From NCBI GenBank assembly GCA_023511475.1, contig JAIMBM010000070.1, positions 1 through 9,517 on the forward strand: a stretch of DNA of 9,517 bases, in the 5' to 3' direction. The stretch's first letter is position 1. Each line of letters begins with the position of its first letter. Positions 6,918-9,517 of the stretch are shown one piece after another. The stretch comes from Anaerolineae bacterium (GTDB lineage: Bacteria > Chloroflexota > Anaerolineae > SpSt-313). Under the pieces are notes generated by a model. It did no database searches and was not told where the DNA came from. It saw nothing but the letters and a program-made list of their open reading frames with translations. Both the position numbers and the translations under genes were made by a program.

Positions 6918-7958
6918 CTAGTCCTCCGGATCCAGGAGGACCTTCACGGCCCTGCCGCTTTCGACCGCGTCGAACCCCTCGCGCCAGCGTGAGATGGGCA
7001 TCCGGGCACTGATCAGCGGGGCCGTCCGCAGGCGGCCCTGCGCCATGAGCGCGAGCACCCGCTCCCAGGTGTGCCAGGTGTGGCTGAAGGCCCCCTGAAG
7101 GGTGATCACCTTCTCGATGATCGGGTCGAGGCTAAAGCCCACCGGCTCCGGCCCCCAGCCGATCTTGGTGACCTGCCCGCTGCGCCGCACCATGGCCAGG
7201 CTCTGCTTCAGCGTGGCCGAGGGGCCGGCGGCGTCGACGACCAGGTCCGCGCCAAGCCCTCCGCTCAGGTCCAGCACGCGCCGCACCGGGTCCGCCTCCT
7301 CGGCGTTCACGATCACATCGGCGCCGAGCTGTCGCGCGAGCTCCAGGCGCTCCTCGTCCCGCCCCATGCCGCTAACCACGATGGTACCCGCGCCGAGTAG
7401 CCGCGCGACCTGCACGCAGAAGAGGCCGATTGGCCCCGGACCGAGGATCGCGACCAGATCGCCGGGGCGCAGGTGCGACTTTTCCACCAGGGCGTTGTAG
7501 GCCACGCAGAGCGGCTCGGTCAGCGCCGCTTCGGCCAGGGAAAGTCCTCCCGGGATATGGTGCAGAATGCCCTGACGCACGGCTATGTAGCGGGCAAAGG
7601 CGCCGTTGGCCGTAAAGCCGAAGGACCGCCGCTCCGGGCACACGTTGTACTCGCCTGCCCGGCAGAACCGGCACCGCCCGCAGACGTAGGCGTGAGTCTC
7701 GGCGGTGATACGGTCGCCGACCTCAAAGCCCTGCACCTGCGACCCCTTCTCGACGATGACGCCCGCGAACTCGTGGCCGAGGATGAGCGGGGGGCTGAGC
7801 CTGTAGCTCACCTCGTTGTGGTAGATGTGGATCTCGCTGCCGCAGATGCCGCAGGTCTCGACCTCGACCAGCACCTCATCCGGCCCGATGGTCGGCGGCG
7901 GCATGTCGCGGAGGTCCACGCAGCCTGCTTCCTGCCTGTAGAGGACCACAGCCTTCAT
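6918..7958 (-). CDS. Zinc-dependent medium-chain alcohol/polyol dehydrogenase
   Basis: A 346-residue medium-chain dehydrogenase of the sorbitol/threonine dehydrogenase type, expected to oxidise a secondary alcohol to a ketone with NAD(P). The catalytic zinc site shows Cys39 in CGICGSE and His62-Glu63 in LILGHEFAG. The structural zinc loop has Cys93, Cys96, Cys99 and Cys107 (CGRCRFCRAGEYNVC). The nucleotide-binding motif is GPGPIG (173-178), followed by ARQLGADVIV. Two details differ from textbook members: CGSE instead of CGxD, and no obvious acidic residue at the end of the second Rossmann strand (VVSGMGRDEERL), so coenzyme preference is uncertain. ATG 7958 is supported by AAGGAG (7965-7970) six bases upstream; the in-frame ATG 8051 lies upstream of the promoter. 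It is the first gene of the operon with both transketolase halves. Confidence 0.93.
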   Translation of the reverse strand: MKAVVLYRQEAGCVDLRDMPPPTIGPDEVLVEVETCGICGSEIHIYHNEVSYRLSPPLILGHEFAGVIVEKGSQVQGFEVGDRITAETHAYVCGRCRFCRAGEYNVCPERRSFGFTANGAFARYIAVRQGILHHIPGGLSLAEAALTEPLCVAYNALVEKSHLRPGDLVAILGPGPIGLFCVQVARLLGAGTIVVSGMGRDEERLELARQLGADVIVNAEEADPVRRVLDLSGGLGADLVVDAAGPSATLKQSLAMVRRSGQVTKIGWGPEPVGFSLDPIIEKVITLQGAFSHTWHTWERVLALMAQGRLRTAPLISARMPISRWREGFDAVESGRAVKVLLDPED

Positions 7959-7998
7959 GGTGAGCTCCTTGGGGATGGGGGCGAACTGCGTGGGAAGG

Positions 7999-8026
7999 AT
8001 TGTACCATTGAGCGGCCCAGCCTCAA
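7999..8026 (-). promoter_or_regulatory. Sigma-70-type promoter of the dehydrogenase-transketolase operon
   Basis: On the minus strand the -35 box is TTGAGG (8021-8026) and the -10 box is TACAAT (7999-8004), with a 16-base spacer. The -10 box matches consensus at five of six positions and the -35 box at four. Predicted start is near 7992, giving a leader of about 34 bases before ATG 7958. Confidence 0.6.
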
Positions 8027-8090
8027 AGATGGGGCCCTCTGCACGGGTCAACTCCCCTCTCCTGAGTGAGACTGTTCAGACTCGCGTGCT

Positions 8091-8106
8091 GGCAGCCCCG
8101 GCTGCC
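8091..8106. repeat. Short perfect inverted repeat
   Basis: GGCAGCC (8091-8097) and GGCTGCC (8100-8106) are perfect inverted copies separated by CC. The two-base gap is tight for a hairpin, so it could equally be a protein-binding palindrome. It is the first of three neighbouring inverted repeats between the outward-facing promoters. Confidence 0.5.
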
Positions 8107-8138
8107 GCTGTGGTGTTGCCCCTGCCCCGCTCCGCTCC

Positions 8139-8167
8139 CCCGAGCGGGCACGGCGTGCCCGCTCGGG
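8139..8167. repeat. Perfect 13-bp hairpin
   Basis: CCCGAGCGGGCAC (8139-8151) pairs perfectly with GTGCCCGCTCGGG (8155-8167) across the three-base loop GGC. The stem is very GC-rich and would be extremely stable as RNA or as extruded DNA. No T-run follows on either strand and no gene ends here, so it is not an ordinary terminator. Confidence 0.8.
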
Positions 8168-8177
8168 CGAGGGGGTT

Positions 8178-8224
8178 GTCGCACGCAGGCCCGTTGGGCA
8201 CCATCCCAACGGCCCCTGCGCGAC
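8178..8224. repeat. Long imperfect hairpin
   Basis: Three paired blocks make an 18-bp interrupted stem. GTCGC (8178-8182) pairs with GCGAC (8220-8224), GCAGG (8185-8189) with CCTGC (8215-8219), and CCGTTGGG (8191-8198) with CCCAACGG (8205-8212). There is a two-base bulge (AC) and a small internal mismatch, and the loop is CACCAT. It begins 11 bases after the 13-bp hairpin, so the two look like one structured element. Confidence 0.7.
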
Positions 8225-8301
8225 ATCGAGGGGTACGCCCCGAAAAGGCCCAAGTCGAGGGACACCCAGCTTCAACGCACTCGAAAGATAATGCGGGTTT
8301 C

Positions 8302-8329
8302 TTGACAAGTTCGGAAGTCCCCGTATACT
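8302..8329 (+). promoter_or_regulatory. Strong sigma-70-type promoter of the histidine kinase
   Basis: A perfect -35 box TTGACA (8302-8307) and a -10 box TATACT (8324-8329, five of six) are separated by 16 bases. Predicted start is near 8336, giving a leader of about 50 bases to ATG 8388. This argues against the in-frame GTG at 8340, which would sit almost at the transcript's 5' end without a ribosome binding site. Confidence 0.75.
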
Positions 8330-8387
8330 GCAGCCAGAGGTGAGTCCCCGTTGTACGCCGGCGAGTGGAAGCTGGGGAGGAGCGATG

Positions 8388-9353
8388 ATGCAGCGCCACG
8401 TCATCGCCTTCACCTTGGCCCTGCTGGCGACCGTACCTGCCGTGGTCTATGCCACCGTGCCCTGTCCCTCGCTGGAGCGAGGCGGATTCCCTGCTGGCCT
8501 GCTGCTCATCGGCCTGGCTGGCGTTCTCAGCACCCTGATCGGCTGCTACGCCGAGGGCAGAGTCCGCCGCCTGCAGTCCGAGCTGGAGGCCGAGCGTGAG
8601 CGCAAGGCGCGCTTCGAGGCGCACAGCCGCGACATGTATCGGGAGCTGGAGCGCAAGCTGGAGGAGCGCACCGCGGAGCTGCGGCGCGAGCGCGACATCG
8701 CCGTGCGCACCGAAAAGCTGATCTCGCTGGGCCGGCTGGTCGGTGGTGTAGCCCACGAGCTGAACAACCCGCTGATGGCAATCCTCGGCGAGGCGATGAT
8801 CCTGCGAGAGCGGCACAGCACCCCCGAGCTGAGCCGGGGCCTTCGGGTCATCGAGCAGCAGGCCCGGCGCTGTGCCGACCTCATCCGGGACCTGGCCGCC
8901 TTTGCTGGCCTTGAGCAGCGGAAGGTACAGCCGCTGGATGTGCATGCCCTCCTGGAGGGCGCGCTTGCCCAGGCGGCGACGGTCGCCTCCGGTCGGGAGG
9001 TGAAGGTCGTACGGCACTACTGGCAGGAGCCCCTGGTGGTCAACGGGAACCTGGAGCAGTTGCAGCAGGCCCTCGCCAATGTCATCGACAATGCCTACCG
9101 GGCCATGGCCGATAGCCCATCGCCGCAGCTCACCGTGCGCTCCCGCCACGAAGCGGGCTGGGTACGCCTGGAGATCTCTGACACCGGCTCAGGTATCGAG
9201 CCCGACGTGCTCCCCTACATCTTTGATCCCTTCTATAGCCAACCGCAGGGCGGGATGCGCCTGAGTGCCGGCCTGGGCCTGAGCGTCGCGCTCGGGCTGG
9301 TCCGTGCCCATGGCGGGCGTATCGAGGCCTCCAGCGAGCCCGGCATCTGGTAG
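8388..9353 (+). CDS. Membrane sensor histidine kinase (C-terminus artefactual)
   Basis: A two-component sensor kinase, 321 residues as read. Two hydrophobic segments (about 6-24 and 34-54) anchor it, leaving only a very short loop outside. A charged coiled coil follows (58-110). The phospho-acceptor is His123 in GVAHELNNPLMAI, an NtrB/HPK4-like H-box. The ATPase domain has the N-box NVIDNAYRAM (231-240), G1 DTGSGI (265-270), F-box IFDPFYS (278-284) and G2 GLGL (295-298). No PAS, HAMP or receiver domain is present, so the signal may be sensed in the membrane or by a partner. ATG 8388 is placed seven bases after GGGGAGG; ATG 8385 is an alternative. Genuine homology ends at EASSEPGI (near 9347); the final Trp and stop come from a foreign segment, so a short C-terminal tail is missing. 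It diverges from the dehydrogenase operon. Confidence 0.88.
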   Translation: MQRHVIAFTLALLATVPAVVYATVPCPSLERGGFPAGLLLIGLAGVLSTLIGCYAEGRVRRLQSELEAERERKARFEAHSRDMYRELERKLEERTAELRRERDIAVRTEKLISLGRLVGGVAHELNNPLMAILGEAMILRERHSTPELSRGLRVIEQQARRCADLIRDLAAFAGLEQRKVQPLDVHALLEGALAQAATVASGREVKVVRHYWQEPLVVNGNLEQLQQALANVIDNAYRAMADSPSPQLTVRSRHEAGWVRLEISDTGSGIEPDVLPYIFDPFYSQPQGGMRLSAGLGLSVALGLVRAHGGRIEASSEPGIW

Positions 9354-9418
9354 TGGACGACGCGCCGGATCTCCGCGAGGTCGATCCCCAGCCCGAAGGC
9401 GTTCGTCGCGACCACGAC
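9326..9418 (-). pseudogene. RecQ-family helicase fragment (probable assembly insert)
   Basis: About 31 codons on the minus strand read VVVATNAFGLGID, then LAEIRRVVHYQMPGSLEA. This matches the motif V region of RecQ-type ATP-dependent DNA helicases (ATNAFGMGID...HY..PGSLEAYYQE). Homology stops after GSLEA, where the next residues are not the expected Tyr-Tyr-Gln, and the reading frame runs on opposite the histidine kinase to a stop at 9233. Upstream it fuses in frame to an enolase piece. It is too short to be a gene and is probably an artefact of assembly rather than a genuine remnant. Confidence 0.75.
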
Positions 9419-9517
9419 GTCGGCGATGGTGGTGTCTTCTGTCTCGCCCGAGCGGTGACTGATCATCGTGCGGTACCCCGCGCGGTGGGCCAGCTCGACG
9501 GCGTCCAACGTCTCCGT
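9398..9517 (-). pseudogene. eno: Enolase C-terminal fragment (partial, chimeric, off the right edge)
   Basis: Forty codons on the minus strand, entering from the right edge, read TETLDAVELAHRAGYRTMIS, then HRSGETEDTTIAD and VVVATNA. This is the conserved C-terminal stretch of enolase (2-phosphoglycerate to phosphoenolpyruvate, glycolysis); the Ser-His-Arg-Ser segment contains the substrate-binding arginine. Enolase should continue GQIKTG, but the sequence switches to FGLGID of a RecQ helicase. The enolase identity is confident; its linkage to this locus is not. Confidence 0.85.

Larger units (their letters stand above)
7959..8387. other. Divergent regulatory region between dehydrogenase operon and histidine kinase
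   Basis: 429 bases without a convincing gene. From left to right it holds the dehydrogenase ribosome binding site and leader, a minus-strand promoter (7999-8026), an imperfect palindrome GAGaCTGttCAGaCTC (8068-8083) that could be an operator, three hairpins (8091-8224), a plus-strand promoter (8302-8329) and the kinase leader with its GGGGAGGAG site (8374-8382). Reading frames through it look like non-coding shadows. Confidence 0.6.

Noticed and set aside
8076..9149. A 357-codon minus-strand frame opposite the histidine kinase
   Set aside because: The plus strand encodes a well-conserved kinase with all its motifs. The minus frame has low-complexity composition, no family resemblance and no ribosome binding site.
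9233..9517. A continuous minus-strand frame that could be called an enolase-helicase fusion protein
   Set aside because: The two parts meet exactly in a segment common to both families, and the frame then runs antisense through the kinase. An assembly chimera explains this better than a fusion gene.
1..9517. CRISPR array, tRNA, rRNA or transposable-element genes
   Set aside because: No regularly spaced direct repeats, no cloverleaf or rRNA-like conserved sequence and no transposase or integrase motifs were seen.

Overview
High-GC bacterial DNA (about two thirds G+C by eye) carrying eight protein genes, nearly all with strong GGAGG-type ribosome binding sites. Protein style (SIMPL/DUF541 lipoprotein, Cys-rich lipoprotein, transketolase split into two subunits, GH94-like protein, cytoplasmic beta-lactamase-fold hydrolase) most resembles Chloroflexota such as Anaerolineae-like lineages. 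This is a judgement from memory of the families, not a search.

Layout. (1) 1-662, minus: a beta-lactamase-family serine hydrolase that runs off the left edge, with an extended -10 promoter. (2) 935-2134, plus: two lipoprotein genes 39 bases apart, a SIMPL-domain lipoprotein and a small cysteine-rich lipoprotein, followed by a possible terminator. (3) 2265-4808, minus: a large GH94/GH36-like carbohydrate-active protein that appears to lack the usual catalytic Asp-Trp-x-Asp motif. (4) 5139-7958, minus: a compact operon, in transcription order zinc-dependent medium-chain dehydrogenase, transketolase N-terminal subunit, transketolase C-terminal subunit. It is driven by a recognisable sigma-70-type promoter. 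(5) 7959-8387: a divergent intergenic region with outward promoters on both sides and three hairpins between them. (6) 8388-9353, plus: a membrane histidine kinase complete through its last ATP-binding motif. (7) 9326-9517, minus: pieces of a RecQ-type helicase and of enolase.

The last ~190 bases are probably not real genome structure. Histidine kinase, RecQ helicase and enolase are stitched together at two points, each lying in a stretch of 21-22 bases that fits the coding sequence of both partners. That is the signature of false short-k-mer joins at a contig end. The kinase's last codon and stop, and any linkage to recQ or eno, should not be trusted.

Functionally, the dehydrogenase/transketolase operon looks like a sugar or polyol catabolic module: oxidation of a polyol or sugar to a ketose, then two-carbon transfer. 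The GH94-like protein may relate to carbohydrate use, but it lies beyond a 330-base gap and could be independent. I found no CRISPR array, tRNA, rRNA, phage or transposase gene. No clear novel multi-gene system is evident. The most notable points are the degenerate GH94-like protein, the Cys-rich lipoprotein, the hairpin cluster and the chimeric right end.
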